Notes under the pieces: model-generated | Seen by the model: the letters and a program-made list of their open reading frames with translations, nothing else | What the model was told of the DNA's origin: nothing | The model's database searches: none | Part shown: piece after piece, positions 10,715 through 22,666 of the stretch | How the letters are laid out: each line of letters starts with the position of its first letter | Position numbering within the stretch: position 1 is the first letter of the stretch | Position numbers and translations under genes: made by a program | From: Odobenus rosmarus divergens | Taxonomy: Eukaryota; Chordata; Mammalia; Carnivora; Odobenidae | Length of the DNA: 64,000 nucleotides | Direction of reading: 5' to 3' | Assembly (NCBI RefSeq): GCF_000321225.1 | Contig: NW_004451524.1 | Location: 124,001-188,000, forward strand

Positions 10715-11573
10715 TAAATATCATGTCCAGGCGGGGATGCGGAGAAAGGGGAACCCTCCTACACNNNNNNNNNNNNNNNNNNNNNNNNNNNNNNNNNNNN
10801 NNNNNNNNNNNNNNNNNNNNNNNNNNNNNNNNNNNNNNNNNNNNNNNNNNNNNNNNNNNNNNNNNNNNNNNNNNNNNNNNNNNNNNNNNNNNNNNNNNNN
10901 NNNNNNNNNNNNNNNNNNNNNNNNNNNNNNNNNNNNNNNNNNNNNNNNNNNNNNNNNNNNNNNNNNNNNNNNNNNNNNNNNNNNNNNNNNNNNNNNNNNN
11001 NNNNNNNNNNNNNNNNNNNNNNNNNNNNNNNNNNNNNNNNNNNNNNNNNNNNNNNNNNNNNNNNNNNNNNNNNNNNNNNNNNNNNNNNNNNNNNNNNNNN
11101 NNNNNNNNNNNNNNNNNNNNNNNNNNNNNNNNNNNNNNNNNNNNNNNNNNNNNNNNNNNNNNNNNNNNNNNNNNNNNNNNNNNNNNNNNNNNNNNNNNNN
11201 NNNNNNNNNNNNNNNNNNNNNNNNNNNNNNNNNNNNNNNNNNNNNNNNNNNNNNNNNNNNNNNNNNNNNNNNNNNNNNNNNNNNNNNNNNNNNNNNNNNN
11301 NNNNNNNNNNNNNNNNNNNNNNNNNNNNNNNNNNNNNNNNNNNNNNNNNNNNNNNNNNNNNNNNNNNNNNNNNNNNNNNNNNNNNNNNNNNNNNNNNNNN
11401 NNNNNNNNNNNNNNNNNNNNNNNNNNNNNNNNNNNNNNNNNNNNNNNNNNNNNNNNNNNNNNNNNNNNNNNNNNNNNNNNNNNNNNNNNNNNNNNNNNNN
11501 NNNNNNNNNNNNNNNNNNNNNNNNNNNNNNNNNNNNNNNNNNNNNNNNNNNNNNNNNNTAAATATCATGTCCA
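10715..11573 (+). mobile_element. Inferred young L1 3' end, mostly hidden in assembly gap, with 15-bp TSD
   Basis: The direct repeat 'taaatatcatgtcca' occurs at 10715-10729 and again at 11559-11573, exactly at the two sides of the gap region. After the left copy the sequence (10730-10764, 'ggcggggatgcggagaaagg' then 'ggaaccctcctacac') is the distal L1 ORF2 segment. Seen: the repeat and the L1 start. Inferred: a 5'-truncated plus-strand L1 inserted here, and its remaining 3' end and poly(A) are the unsequenced part. The gap length is compatible with an L1 3' end from this point. Confidence 0.85.
10765..11558. other. Assembly gap (794 N)
   Basis: Run of 794 undetermined bases. All open frames crossing it are artefacts of translating N. 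Whether the N count is a measured or estimated size cannot be told from the window. Confidence 1.
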
Positions 11574-13679
11574 TATGACAATTAATAACGATGCCATTGG
11601 TGGGGATGTGAAGAACAGCCCTTCCGGCAGAGAGCAGGCGTGTCTGAGAGCACAAGCACGCGGCCCCGCTGTTGGGGGAGATCCTTTTTAGGACCCAGGC
11701 TTAGAAACTGCTGCTTTTCTCTTCTCATGATGCCTCGTGGTTGGTTTAGGCTGAAGGACCCGTCAGAGGATGGTGGGGAGCACGTGAGACTCAAGTGATG
11801 GTTGGACTACGCCATCCCTAAAGTCTGTGTGAAAGAGAGCTCTTTGTGACCGAGTATCTCCCACGTGGTGGTGGGTGCTCCAGAGTCAACAGCTCTCGTG
11901 ACTGTGTGACAATTTTATAGACCAGAACCATGTTGTAACCTTTCTCTTCCTCCGCTTGTATCGTCTCACATTTCTGCCTCCAGGATAATTGGACAGTTCG
12001 CTCTATGTGCTTCCAGGGAATGGGCGGCTGGAACGGGAGCTGTGCTCCTCTCGATATTTATCAGTCTCAGCAAAAACCCTTCACCTGACCCCATTCTCTA
12101 TTTGTATCGCTCCCATCACCTGAAACAAAAATACCAACTACTTAAAGGAAAACTGTGTGTTTTAAAGCTTAGTAATCTTTCCCACTAGCTAAGACTATAC
12201 CATTTCCCTAAGTTATAGTGTGTATATTTTCCATGTGTACATGAACATTTAGGATCTCGAAGAGGGGAGAACTGTGGAATAAATAGGACACCTGTCTGAT
12301 GTCCCTGAGCCTAGAGAACCTTCCACTTGCTAGTTCACCTGACGGGCTCGGTCCAGCTTCCCCTTCCTCTCCGTGCCCTCCGGACAAGGGCTGCATTTGC
12401 AGCAGCATGGAGATTATAACGGGATTCTTCCCAAGAGCACAACTGGGACACACCGGGGCGCTCTGCATCAAGGGACGGACAGTTGCCCGCACTTGAACAA
12501 GGTGGGGCTGCCGTGTGATCTCTTGCACTCGGAGTCTGTCAGTCCTCCTGTCGCACCACTGAAGACACAGGAAAGTTAGTCTTTAAAATCAAGTGGAATT
12601 TAATACACGTTCCTTACATATCTATTTATTTATAAGTGTTTTATGAAATCAGAGAAGGAAGAATTCTGTGTTATTAGCTGGGGTTCTCCTGTGTGATCAT
12701 ACATTTATTCTCATTCAAAACATGGTAGCTTTCTCTCTCTTTCTCTGTCTCTGTCTCTAGTTTGCAGGAGTTAAAAGCACATACGACACTTTGATCAGCT
12801 AATTTCTAAGCTGCATGGACCAGCAACAGGCCAGGGGCACACCTGCCCCCCCCACCCCTCGGGCTGCTTCTCTGAACTGCATCCACGGAGGCTGTCGTGC
12901 ACTTCCTTCTACAGTTAGGATGACTTTGGCCGCAGGTAGACACTCTCCTCACTGTAATGCCCAATGCAGTGAGGAGGTTATGTTCCCACATCATGGTTGT
13001 TCAGGGGGGTTGTTGGCTCGCAGCTTGGTTGGCCAGTCTCTCCCTGATCTCTTCAGAGACCTTGATGCTCTCTCTGTCTGCTCTGTCGCCTGCTTTTCAG
13101 CCCCCTCCATCTGTGGCTTGATGGCTGCGGAGATTCCAGGCATCGCGTAGTAAAGGTAGTGATGAGCCAAGAGGAAAGGAATAGCCTCCCTTGAGTCATT
13201 TACAGTTAGGTTTAAATGACTTTTGCTCCCACATGTGGTGACTGCCCTGCCCCGGGGGACCCCTAGAGACCGTGTTTCCTCCTGCATTGTCTGGGCACCT
13301 GCCATCCCTGCTCTGAGCAAAGCGTTTCCAGCATTTCCAACAGTTGTTACTGTCCACGTGGTATCCTCTGCCTGTCTGTCTGGACACTAAAACTTACCTC
13401 CACAGGGGGAAATATATTTTTGTTAGTAAAAGTAACAAAGTTGTATAGCTATGGAGACCTTATTTTTCCCATTAGCGAGGTTACTTTTTTTTTTTTTTTA
13501 AACTTCAGAGACAAGTTGCAAATACCATGGTTGTAAGAATCAACGGTCTTTGTGTTGTAGGCAAGATTGATTGATGGCTGCTAAAATTAGGAGTACTCTC
13601 CATCCTGGGATGGAGTTCTTTAATGTGGTTTGCATGTTTTACATAGTTTACAGAGACCACCTTCCCCTTGCCACATCTT
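11574..13679. other. Unassigned sequence
   Basis: About 2 kb without a recognised repeat family. It has a pyrimidine-rich (TCTC/TGTC) stretch at 12730-12760 and a T13 run near 13487. Small frames (106-111 codons) overlap on both strands without recognisable domains. Confidence 0.4.
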
Positions 13680-14035
13680 CTTCTCTACTGCACATTCCAA
13701 ACCTTGCAATGCGGATCTTAGATTGTTACCTGCTCCACACTCTCCCTCCTCTGTGTACATTTTTGGCACTGAATGGACCGTGTTTTCCCTATCTCTTACC
13801 TCATTAACTTCTGTAGTTCTTCAGATCTCATCCGAAAGGTCACCACCTCCTGCAAGCTTTCCCTGATTTCCCCTAAGTCATCCTCCTGGCCTTAACCTAA
13901 ACCCAGGATGGATCATTCTGGGGCGGCACTTCTTGCTTAATATTCCCTGTTCTCCACTAGCCCTTAAGATGCATGCAGGCAAGGATCTAGTGTGTCGGGC
14001 ATATGGTAGGCAAACAAGAAGTAAAGGAAGCAAAG
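13680..14035 (+). mobile_element. L2-clade LINE, 3' end
   Basis: Sense-strand L2 3' landmarks in order: 'cagatctcatccgaaaggtc', 'accacctcctgcaagctttc', 'cctgatttcccctaagtcat', and terminal 'gtgtgtcgggcatatggtag'. This matches the ctcagcttaaatgtcacctcc...gcctggcacatagtagg pattern of L2. Confidence 0.65.
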
Positions 14036-14409
14036 AGTCCCATTCTATGTCTTGCCTTATCTAGCATTCCTCTCGCCCCACAGCATGCCTGCTCTTTGTC
14101 CCACTTTAGTGCTTCCTCTTATTCTTTCTTACCAAGATATTTGCATTTTCACAAGTTACACTTGAAGACCAAAGCCTGTACCATCTACATGGATATGCTG
14201 GGAAATAGGAGGCTTGAGAGATTGCATACTAAGGGAGGAAACATTGACCAGTCCACACAGAACATGTCCCCCTCATGGCTGCTTCTTGCTAAGGCCACAC
14301 CTGCTACACTCTTTTTTTCTGAAGTAGAAATTAAGAACCAGAACTAAATAAATTTTATTAACTTAATAATATCATTGTATTAATTTCTTCAGTTCCCTTG
14401 ATTCCATAT

Positions 14410-14656
14410 ATAGAATCACTTTTGTGTGGGGCACCTGGGTGCCTCTGTTGGTTAAGCATCTGCCTATAGCTCGGGTCATGATCTTGGGGTCCTGGGATTG
14501 AGCCCCATATTGGACTCCCTACTCAGCAGGGAGTCTGCTTTTCACCTTCCCTTGGTCCTTCCCCCTCTCCCTACTTGTGCATGCACCCACTCTGTCTCTC
14601 TCTCTCTGTCTCAAATAGATAAATAAAATGCTTTAAAAAAAATAGAATCACTTTTG
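14410..14656 (+). mobile_element. Can-SINE with perfect 15-bp TSD
   Basis: The body (14425-14641) has the tRNA-derived head 'gggcacctgggtgcctctgt', a B-box-like 'gggattgagcccc', a (TC)n tract and a short A tail. The flanking duplication 'atagaatcacttttg' is identical at 14410-14424 and 14642-14656. Confidence 0.95.
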
Positions 14657-15440
14657 CACTAAGCTATATCTGTGGAACTTGGGGTATGGAGATGGGGGGA
14701 GAAAAAAGAAAAAACAAATAATTTCAGACTTGGACCTTGGCCTTAAGAAGTGAAGAAGCTACTGGGATGACAAATATACAAGACAAAATTTCAATACAAT
14801 CAAATAATTGCTACAGTGGATCCCTGCCGAAAGCACAGGGGGAACATATGGTAGGAGCGTCTGTTAGAGGTCCAGGAGGAGGAGAGTATGAGTTCTCTGC
14901 ATATTAAATTATGAAACCATCAATTGTTTAACCTGGGGAAGTATTTGAGGTCGTCTGGTTTCTGCTTCCTGCATCAAATTCACACTTTTTAAATTAATTT
15001 TAAAAAAAGTGTCTAGAGAGAGCCTTTGGCTTTCCTAAGATTGCCAAACAGTGTCAGAATCAGAATCACAGCCAAGGTTACATCCAAAAAATCAAACTAT
15101 TGGGGTGGGGGGGGAAGCCTTCATGATCTTTAATTTGTCTTGGGAGTCATGTCTGCAAACTGCCAAACTTTAAAAATCTTCTATTTGTAATCATAGAAAA
15201 AAAATCAGGGTGTTGGTGCAGTCAAGGACAATTTACTCTTCCATTCTACAAGTCAGTTAATAGACCAGAGAAGAGTGGCCTTAAGCACTGTGCAAAAAGA
15301 AAATGTTAAGATTTTAGCCCAGTGTGTCTGAGAAATCTAGAAGTCTTAAAAAAGGGGTTCAGAGAGTTTTCTCATACTTTTCAGGGCAATTGAGAGCTAT
15401 ATAATTAAGAGGCTAGTTAGAAATATCCTTCTTGATTACA

Positions 15441-15490
15441 TGCATATATATTTGCATACATATATATATATACACACACATCTATAATTA
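15441..15490. repeat. (TA)n/(CA)n microsatellite patch
   Basis: Composite run of TATA and CACA dinucleotides with single-base interruptions. Confidence 0.8.
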
Positions 15491-18254
15491 TGTGTAATAT
15501 ATAACATTAAAATATATGTTTTTATTTTTTTATAATTAAACAGCAGTTTTTAATCCAAATTCTCTTATGGTTGGTTACTGAAAGTATAATGTCTAAAGCA
15601 AACCTAGGTTGGATGCACATACAAAATTCCTAGCAGGAGAAAAAGTTGGAATTGGATTGTAAGGTGAAGTAAGCATTGTGGTCTTGTCTGGATGGTGAGC
15701 AGAGAGCCTCGAAAAGAAACTTGCCCTCCATCTCTTACTTTGGTTGAGTATCTAGTAGAGCTATAGTTCTTTTGTGTGTAAGTTCCACCGGTTCTAATAC
15801 AATGTTTCGGGATAGAGAATTTGTCACTTGATTTGCTTTGGCACATCTGAGAGCTCTTTCCATTCTTTATTGGCTTAGTGACTTGCTTGAACTAATTCTG
15901 GCAAGTCTGTCTCCCTCTGCTCAAGGTCTCTTGTCCCTGCACAAATTGTTTCATTCCCTTGTTACTATCCTGGAACCTGGGTACCCAGGGTTGTCCTCGG
16001 TAGAATAAGCCAATTATTGTCTGATGTTGTCCGTAGGTACTCATTGCCAGTTAGGTTTTTATCTTTTATCACTGGATGTGTCTGTGGCTTGGAAAATATC
16101 ATTATAGTTCAGGGCTTTACGTTTTTTTGCCTTCTCTTCAGCCAGGGTCTGTGAACTTGGAAGTTCCCTCTAGGATTGCTCTTGGGAGAGGACCTAGGCT
16201 TGAGCCTGCACAGAGTCTTCCAGTCTTCCAGGGATGAGTATGATTGGATTCTGAAACCTGAGTCCTGTCTGTTCCCCCTGGCTCAGAGTTGCTTATTGTT
16301 CAGTCAATATTTGGTCAGAATTTGTGGTTAAGCCCCTTGCTCCACGAAGGCTTTGCCTTATGCTGAAAGAATGTGCTTTTCCCTCTGTCCTGTATGCTCT
16401 TAGGACAATTTCTAGAGAATTAAAATGATTTTTAAAATTAATTATCAGATACGTGGCTGTCTTAAGGGAGAGAGTTTTTCCAGCTCCTTATGCTACCATT
16501 GGTAAGAATTTTTGAGACTTGAATAAAATCACAAATGTGAAAATCTTAGCAAGATCGTGCACATAGTGCTCAGAAAAATACTGTTTTGTCTCTGTCTACT
16601 AGAGAATTGGTTACAGTGGTTTTTTAGGTATGGTCATTATGTGTACAATGAATGAAATACATTGCAGAATTCATATGTATATTGAACATATACATGTGTA
16701 TTTCACATAGCTACATATATCCTTTACACAAGTGTGTATTACATGTATCTGCATCTACATCTGCAGATAATCACAGCATTAGTTTTTGGTTTTAAAATGC
16801 ACATTGTCATTGTTTGACTTCCCTCATGCCATCCTAAAGAGCCAAATCAGTAAGGCCATAGATGTATTTTTAATTCCAGGTACAAATGTAGAGAAACATT
16901 TGGGAGGGAGACAAGGCCTATTTAATTACTACTCTTCTGAATATATTAATGTCTTTGATTAATAATTGGTAAGATTGGACCTGACTGAGTTCCCTTGGAT
17001 TTACCCACCATTTTACAGTCATCTAGTACAAAAGTTCTTCCTTCGTTCTTGACAGAGCTCACAAAACTCAAATTATGAAGATTATTTCTGAGACCGAGCC
17101 CACTGAGCTTTCTTTCCTTGACTCCTTATCTTCTACTTCCGGAATGGCTTTATCAGTCTTGAACTCCCAGTAAGACAGCCTTATTGAATTTTCCCTTGCG
17201 TTTTCCTTGTATAGCAGGAAAGCTATTTTGTTGGAATAAACCCACGACAGCAATGATTGCTTTAAAGTCTTTCAAAGTCTATCACAAATACATCCCAGAT
17301 GTATGGAGTGGGGTTTTGTATGACTAGTGTATCATCTAAGCATCAACAATATATGGCTATAAAATAGCAATTTGGCATAGATTTCTGGTAAAAAGAGGGA
17401 CATTCCTGGACAAACTTCAACAAAGTCTGAGAAACTGTCATCCATACAGTAGAAGGTCCACCCCCTTGTATCCATCACTCACAACATGCATTGCTTTCCT
17501 GTTTCACTGGAGCAGGAAGTTTGGCCAAAATATAGAAGTGACACAGAGGTAAGTAGGAAAATACCCACTGATGGGGTTTGTATCCAGGAGGCAAGATATC
17601 AGTATACATCCTTACGTGTTCACATCCTTCTGTCAGAAGAAGAGCACATGCTTCCGCTGACTCTTCTGAGAATCCAAAGAGAAATATTGATGAAACAACC
17701 AACAACAACACGCAGAATGCTTCAGAATTGATGCAGATCACGTTGAAACACCAGTGATAGAAACATCATGTCATTCACATGACATTGTTTATGTTGTACT
17801 TTTTTGTGAGCCTTGTCATGTTCTCAAATAAGGTGGCTTCTTCCAGGAAGATCCAAGATCTCTTGGCTAGCAACAAGAGCTAATGTTACTAAAGTGACAT
17901 GAAAGAGTTTTGATGTGCAAGTTAAGAACAGATGTGTTTTCTCCTTTACTCCAAAAAAAGAGAGAGGAAAACGAAATGCCTCCAGCTTGTCAGCATTCAA
18001 AATTGACTCGAAGAATTGTTATTCTTTTTGATGTATATCGGTAGAATAGAGCTAGATTTGGTTTATAAGTATGTCATATATGTCACATATATGATGAGGC
18101 AGTTACTTTCAGTAAATACTCCCAAGAAAATTGTAAGATATTTTTGAAGGATGAAATTTTTACTTCTTCCCAACTATTAATTATCCTGAAGAAAATGACA
18201 GAAAAACTAGGAAAGCAGAATAGCAAAACTAAAAACTTATGGAAGATATTAACC

Positions 18255-18285
18255 AAAAAATAAATAAATAAATAAATACAAATAA
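18255..18285. repeat. (AAAT)n microsatellite
   Basis: Five to six tandem AAAT units followed by a degenerate unit. Confidence 0.85.
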
Positions 18286-18893
18286 ACAGCAACAATTTTT
18301 AAAAACTCTAGCTGGGGCCCTTTAAAAAATTTTTACCTATTGAACAAGTTCTAATCTTAAATTTATAAGTAAGTGGCTCAATAAAGCAAACATATCTTAA
18401 GTTTAATACTTATATTTGCAAATACTTGTATACATGTATAGGGTTTATGTGAATGTGTGTCTTTGGTGTGCGTTGTGAGACTTTTCAGTGGTATGTGTGT
18501 TTGAGTGTGCATTGAACCTCTGGTGTATGAGTGAGTGAGTATAGTGGGTGTAAGGGCTCACCCACCATCCAGTTATGAGTCAAATGGGCTTCAATGGCAA
18601 GATGGTGCCACAACTCTTATCCCTTTAGAATGGAGGGGAAACTGGATTCTCTAGTCTCATAAGATTTTCCAAGATAACTACAGGGCTTTGAGTATGGAAC
18701 AAAGTGAATAAAGCCAGTTCTTGGAAATGATTGGAGAAATTTGTCTCTACCTTGCTTTTTCCCTAACTTTGCCCTGCTATTGGGAAGAAGGTATTTTTTA
18801 GGAAAAAGAAGGTACCTGTTTATGACAAAACAGCAGGACCAGACTGCTGTGGGCACCTAGGAAAATATTCTCAATTTCCTAATTCTAGTGATT

Positions 18894-18907
18894 CCCCCCC
18901 CCCCCCC
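18894..18907. repeat. C14 homopolymer tract
   Basis: Fourteen consecutive C on the plus strand (G14 on the minus). Long C/G homopolymers are rare in mammalian DNA and prone to length error in sequencing. Confidence 0.95.
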
Positions 18908-19583
18908 GCACTGGTCACAGAAAGTGAAAACAAATGAAGGTAACATTTGCTCTGGTGTAACAAAGTACAGAGCATCGGGAGTTTCTTTTTTATAGATGGT
19001 GAGATTAACTGTGTCTTCAGGAAGTGAGAGGCCAGTTATGCATATTTCAGTCATGTCTGTTTTTCTGCCTGTTTTGGTCCACATTCCACTCACGTTAAAT
19101 TTTTTATTTCAGACTGGGACTGGCAGATTTCCTTCCCTGGTGCCCTAGCATTGCTCTTCCAATAACACTTCAATTTGCCACATGCCTCCTAGATGCAGGA
19201 GCACTTTTTTAATGTTCCATGCTATTTACAAAGCACAGGCATTGTGATTTATTTCCTTCAATATTTATGAATATTGAGTATTATGCATGCTTATTGGATC
19301 AGGCACTTAAGTTCAAAGAGATCAGAAGTGATACTGTTATGTGTCATCAAGGAAGGTTTAGACTATTGATCTTGAAAATACAACAGCCAGTTATTTTACC
19401 AGCAGAATGGGTTTATTCAGGAATGGCAAAGGAATTGCAGTTCTGGACCACGCAAGCTACCCCAAAACCATAGGCAAGTCTGGAGAACAGAGGAGAGCAG
19501 TGTCACTTCCTTGAGAAAAACTAGAAAGTTCGGAGGGGCTGCTTTGCACCAAGTCCATTGGAGGAAAGCGAGAGTTAAGGATG

Positions 19584-19633
19584 GTGACAGTTTCTCATTG
19601 GCTGAGTTGTGACAGTTTCTCATTGGCTGGGCT
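19584..19633. repeat. 25-bp tandem duplication carrying inverted CCAAT motifs
   Basis: Two adjacent copies with a 25-bp period, each starting 'gtgacagtttctcattggct'. Each copy contains ATTGG, the inverse of a CCAAT box. No other repeat family is recognised around it. Confidence 0.85.
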
Positions 19634-19895
19634 GTTGCTGGGCAGGAAGAAAATCTTCCTTCTCTGCTATGGTAGTAAAGTAGGCTTCCTTTTGTTGGGA
19701 TCTGCCACAGACTGAGTTGGTTGTCATGAGAGCTTTCCCCTCTGGCCTCCCAGCTCTATGTTAAATGAGGTTTTTCTTTGTTCACTTTCACAAGACCTTG
19801 AGGAGAAAGTGATCTGCTTGATTAACTTACTGAAATAATGAGACTGTGATCTGCTTCAGATATATTCTTATCAGTATAAGGAAATAGGGTAGTTA

Positions 19896-20105
19896 GGAAA
19901 TTAAGCTCTTTGTTTAAAGATTTTATTTATTTGACAGAAAGAGCACAAGCAGGGGGAGCAGCAGAGGGAGAGGGAGAAGCAGGCTTCCCGCTGAGCAAAG
20001 AGCCCGATGTGGGACTCGATCCCAGGACCCTGGGATCATGACCTGAGCTGAAGACATTCACTTAAATGATTGAGCCACCCAGGCGCCCTGGAAATTTAGC
20101 TATTT
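19896..20105 (-). mobile_element. Can-SINE, antisense
   Basis: The body (19912-20088) reads as a reverse-complement Can-SINE: 'aaagattttatttatttgac' start, 'gggactcgatcccaggaccc', and terminal 'tgagccacccaggcgccc'. A near-identical TSD ('ggaaattaagct' and 'ggaaatttagct') flanks it. Confidence 0.94.
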
Positions 20106-20188
20106 TACCTGGACATAGCCGTCTTCAGGGTGTATTTTTATTAGTATGTTTTATAAAAATACATACTATAATAACTTAAATAGTATGG

Positions 20189-20500
20189 AACAGCATTATT
20201 CAGTTTGGTAGATGGTAGCCACATGACACTGTTGCACACTCAAAATGTTGCTAGCCCAAAATGAGACGTGCTGTACGTGTGAAATACACGATGGGTTTCA
20301 CAAATTTTGCATGGAAAAAGATGTACAACATCGCAATACTTCTATGTTGATTTTATGTTGAGATAATAGTTTTGATATATTAGGTTAATATATATTAAAA
20401 TTTTTACCTTTTTTTAAAAAAAAGTGTGACTATTTATAAAATCCTATATGTGGCTCCCATGTGTGGCTCACATATTTCTCTGGGACAGAAATGGTTTTGA
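20189..20500. mobile_element. DNA-transposon-like MER element, family unassigned
   Basis: The pattern 'gatggtagccacatgacact', 'gtgctgtacgtgtgaaatac', an AT-rich middle, then 'atgtggctcccatgtgtggc' and 'tctctgggacagaaatg' matches a common mammalian non-autonomous DNA repeat with 'gagccacat' motifs facing each other near its ends. I cannot name the subfamily with confidence. Confidence 0.5.
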
Positions 20501-20589
20501 AGCATAAAGGAAAATAAATAATATAAAAATAGAATGATTCAGTAATAACCAAAAAGCTCCCATTGTCTTACCTTCCCCCAACTCCAGCT

Positions 20590-20770
20590 CCTCTCCTGGG
20601 AGTTAAGATATTTCTTTAGCATTTAAAAATAAATATGCACATATACAATCAGAAACTATTTAGCGCAAAATGAAATCAAAATATGCATCAAGTTTTGCAA
20701 CTTGCCTGTTCCATTTCAGAGTATATAATAGAGATCTTTTCACAGATATACACTCTTTTTATTTTGCTTT
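20590..20770 (-). mobile_element. Possible ancient L1 3' fragment, antisense
   Basis: 'caacttgcctgttccatttc' followed by 'gatcttttcacagatatac' resembles antisense L1M 3'UTR sequence (ttgctttttccactcaac..., gacatctttccatgtcaat...). Weak. Confidence 0.35.
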
Positions 20771-21834
20771 TGTTTCACACGTAAATGTATAATGAAACCA
20801 GTAGACTCACCAAAGACTGCCATTTAGTACCTGCAGAGCATCCCTTAGAATGGATGTATGTGGTGAATCCTGGTCCATGTTTCAATTGCTTGACTCCAGG
20901 GGCCTGTCAGAGGCCTGGCCTGGTCCCATGTTTGTCTTCCTCTGTTGTGGCCCGAAAGGAGCCAGCTTCTCTGTCTTTTTCAGAGCAGCCTTGTCTATGA
21001 GGGCAGCTCCAAGCCCAGCCTGTGCATGGAATAAGGTTCTCTGTGAATCCTTCTGTTCTGGCTCTGAGGAAAGCTCACGGCGCTTTTATACTTAAAGGCT
21101 CTTCAATCCAACAGCCCTGGAGTAACAAAGCTTTTAAAAAGCCTTAGAAAACAGAAGCTAATGGGGGGGTGGTCGTAGATGTCAAAAATACATTCAGTCC
21201 TTAAATCAGCCAATCATATAAATGCTTCATGGTTAAGGGGCTATATATCTATTTAATAACATCATTAAAGAAAGGCTTTGGATTATAGAACATCAGGTAG
21301 AAATGAGGGTGAGGTGAAGGAATTTTACTGAAAAGAGCTGGGTTGTGTGAAAGTCTACTAACTAAGCACTGAAATGCCTTCTCTCTTCTCATGCTCGGCT
21401 CCCAGTATTTTGGAGCCAAACTTGTAACCCCAAAGCAGAGAGATTAGAAGATTCTTTTTGAGAAATGAAGTATAATTTTTTAAGGGAGGGGACTTACTCA
21501 GAGTCAGAGTGCATGGTGTCCACTCTGAGCCCGGGTAATGAACAAGCATATCACACCATTGGGGAACGTAATTCATGATTGATTGCATTGAATTGTAAGG
21601 TGATTCCAGGGTGATGCTTAATTTCTCTAGTTAAAAAACAAAACAAAACACAAAAAAACCCAGTTTCCTTAAAGAGCTAAATTGTGTTATTTTATGAAAA
21701 CATCACTTTTGTCTAGGCTTATCTTCCCATGGAGAAGTTTCCTGTGAAGGAATTCTTCTTTCTTGCCTATGACAGCGGTGGGTGATTGCAGTCAGTGCTC
21801 GCTTGACTCATACTGTCTAATTGAACGCAGGTTT
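20771..21834. other. Unassigned sequence
   Basis: No repeat family recognised; frames of 71-81 codons lack domains. Confidence 0.4.
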
Positions 21835-22430
21835 TCTTTGGGATTAAGCATGTTAGAGTGCTTGCTTTGGTCCCCAAGGCAAATATTCAAGGACATTAAG
21901 TAATAAAACTTAATATAGGAGCAATTAAAATATGGAATATAATTTATGAAATATTAGAAACCAAGTTGAATGTTTATTATTGCAAACGTTAATAAAAAGT
22001 TAATTGTGCCCTTTAGCAATTAATTTATGCACAATTATCTCAAAGTGTTACTGGGCCTTCTGAGCTAATTATAATTATATAGAGGTATTAAAAAGAAAAC
22101 TCCAAAGTATCTACAAAATAGCTCCATAAAAATCTGTATGCTTAGCTGACATGGAAGCCCTTAGCTATGTAAGTAATATTAAATGAGTTAAGACTATACT
22201 CCAATTACTCTATAAGAGTTGATCATTTAAAATTAGTGTGCTGTGGCTGGGTACATTTAAAGAGCTTTAAAGCATCACAAGACATTCAAAACAATTACTA
22301 TCTATTGTGCCTTTTAATTAGTCTTGTATGTTAGAACTCCTGCATTTAGTTCAATAGGTGTTAAATTAATGCACTGGAATAATGTAAGTCTATGTAATAT
22401 TATCTTCATAGCTACAGGGGTTTTTTTTTT
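21835..22430. promoter_or_regulatory. Candidate conserved non-coding element rich in homeodomain-type sites
   Basis: About 600 bp of AT-rich, non-repetitive sequence with dense TAAT/ATTA cores, for example 'agcaattaatttatgc' (22014-22030), 'gctaattataattat' (22064-22078), 'ttttaattag' (near 22312-22321) and 'ttaaattaatgcac' (near 22361). It has no simple-sequence character and no recognisable transposon. This composition is typical of vertebrate developmental enhancers. Conservation cannot be tested from one sequence, so this is inference only. Confidence 0.35.
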
Positions 22431-22560
22431 CCAGGCTTTCACAACTTAAAAATTAGGCAGTTTTTCTCAGTTGAATTTAGTACATTACAAGTAATACTGT
22501 TTGTTGATAACTTACCAGGTGTCATGTATTTTACATATAACAAGAGATAACTCTTTGGAG

Positions 22561-22635
22561 ACTTTTAGATCAGGCTAGCTCTGTTCCAAACATCATTGTG
22601 TTTATAGTGGCAAACTAACATATGTATATACATGA

Positions 22636-22666
<31 letters not shown>

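Larger units (their letters stand above)
14657..19583. other. Long unassigned interval
   Basis: Nearly 5 kb with no Can-SINE and no repeat I can place. It includes an AT/CA dinucleotide patch (15441-15490), alternating purine-pyrimidine palindromic stretches (16670-16780 and 18065-18095), an (AAAT)n run (18255-18285) and a C14 tract (18894-18907). No frame longer than 88 codons and no recognisable protein motif. It may contain diverged repeats or conserved non-coding sequence that only alignment would reveal. Confidence 0.4.

Noticed and set aside
10707..11691. Four overlapping open frames of 284-322 codons on both strands
   Set aside because: They are translations of the N run; the readable flanks contribute only short tails and no protein similarity.
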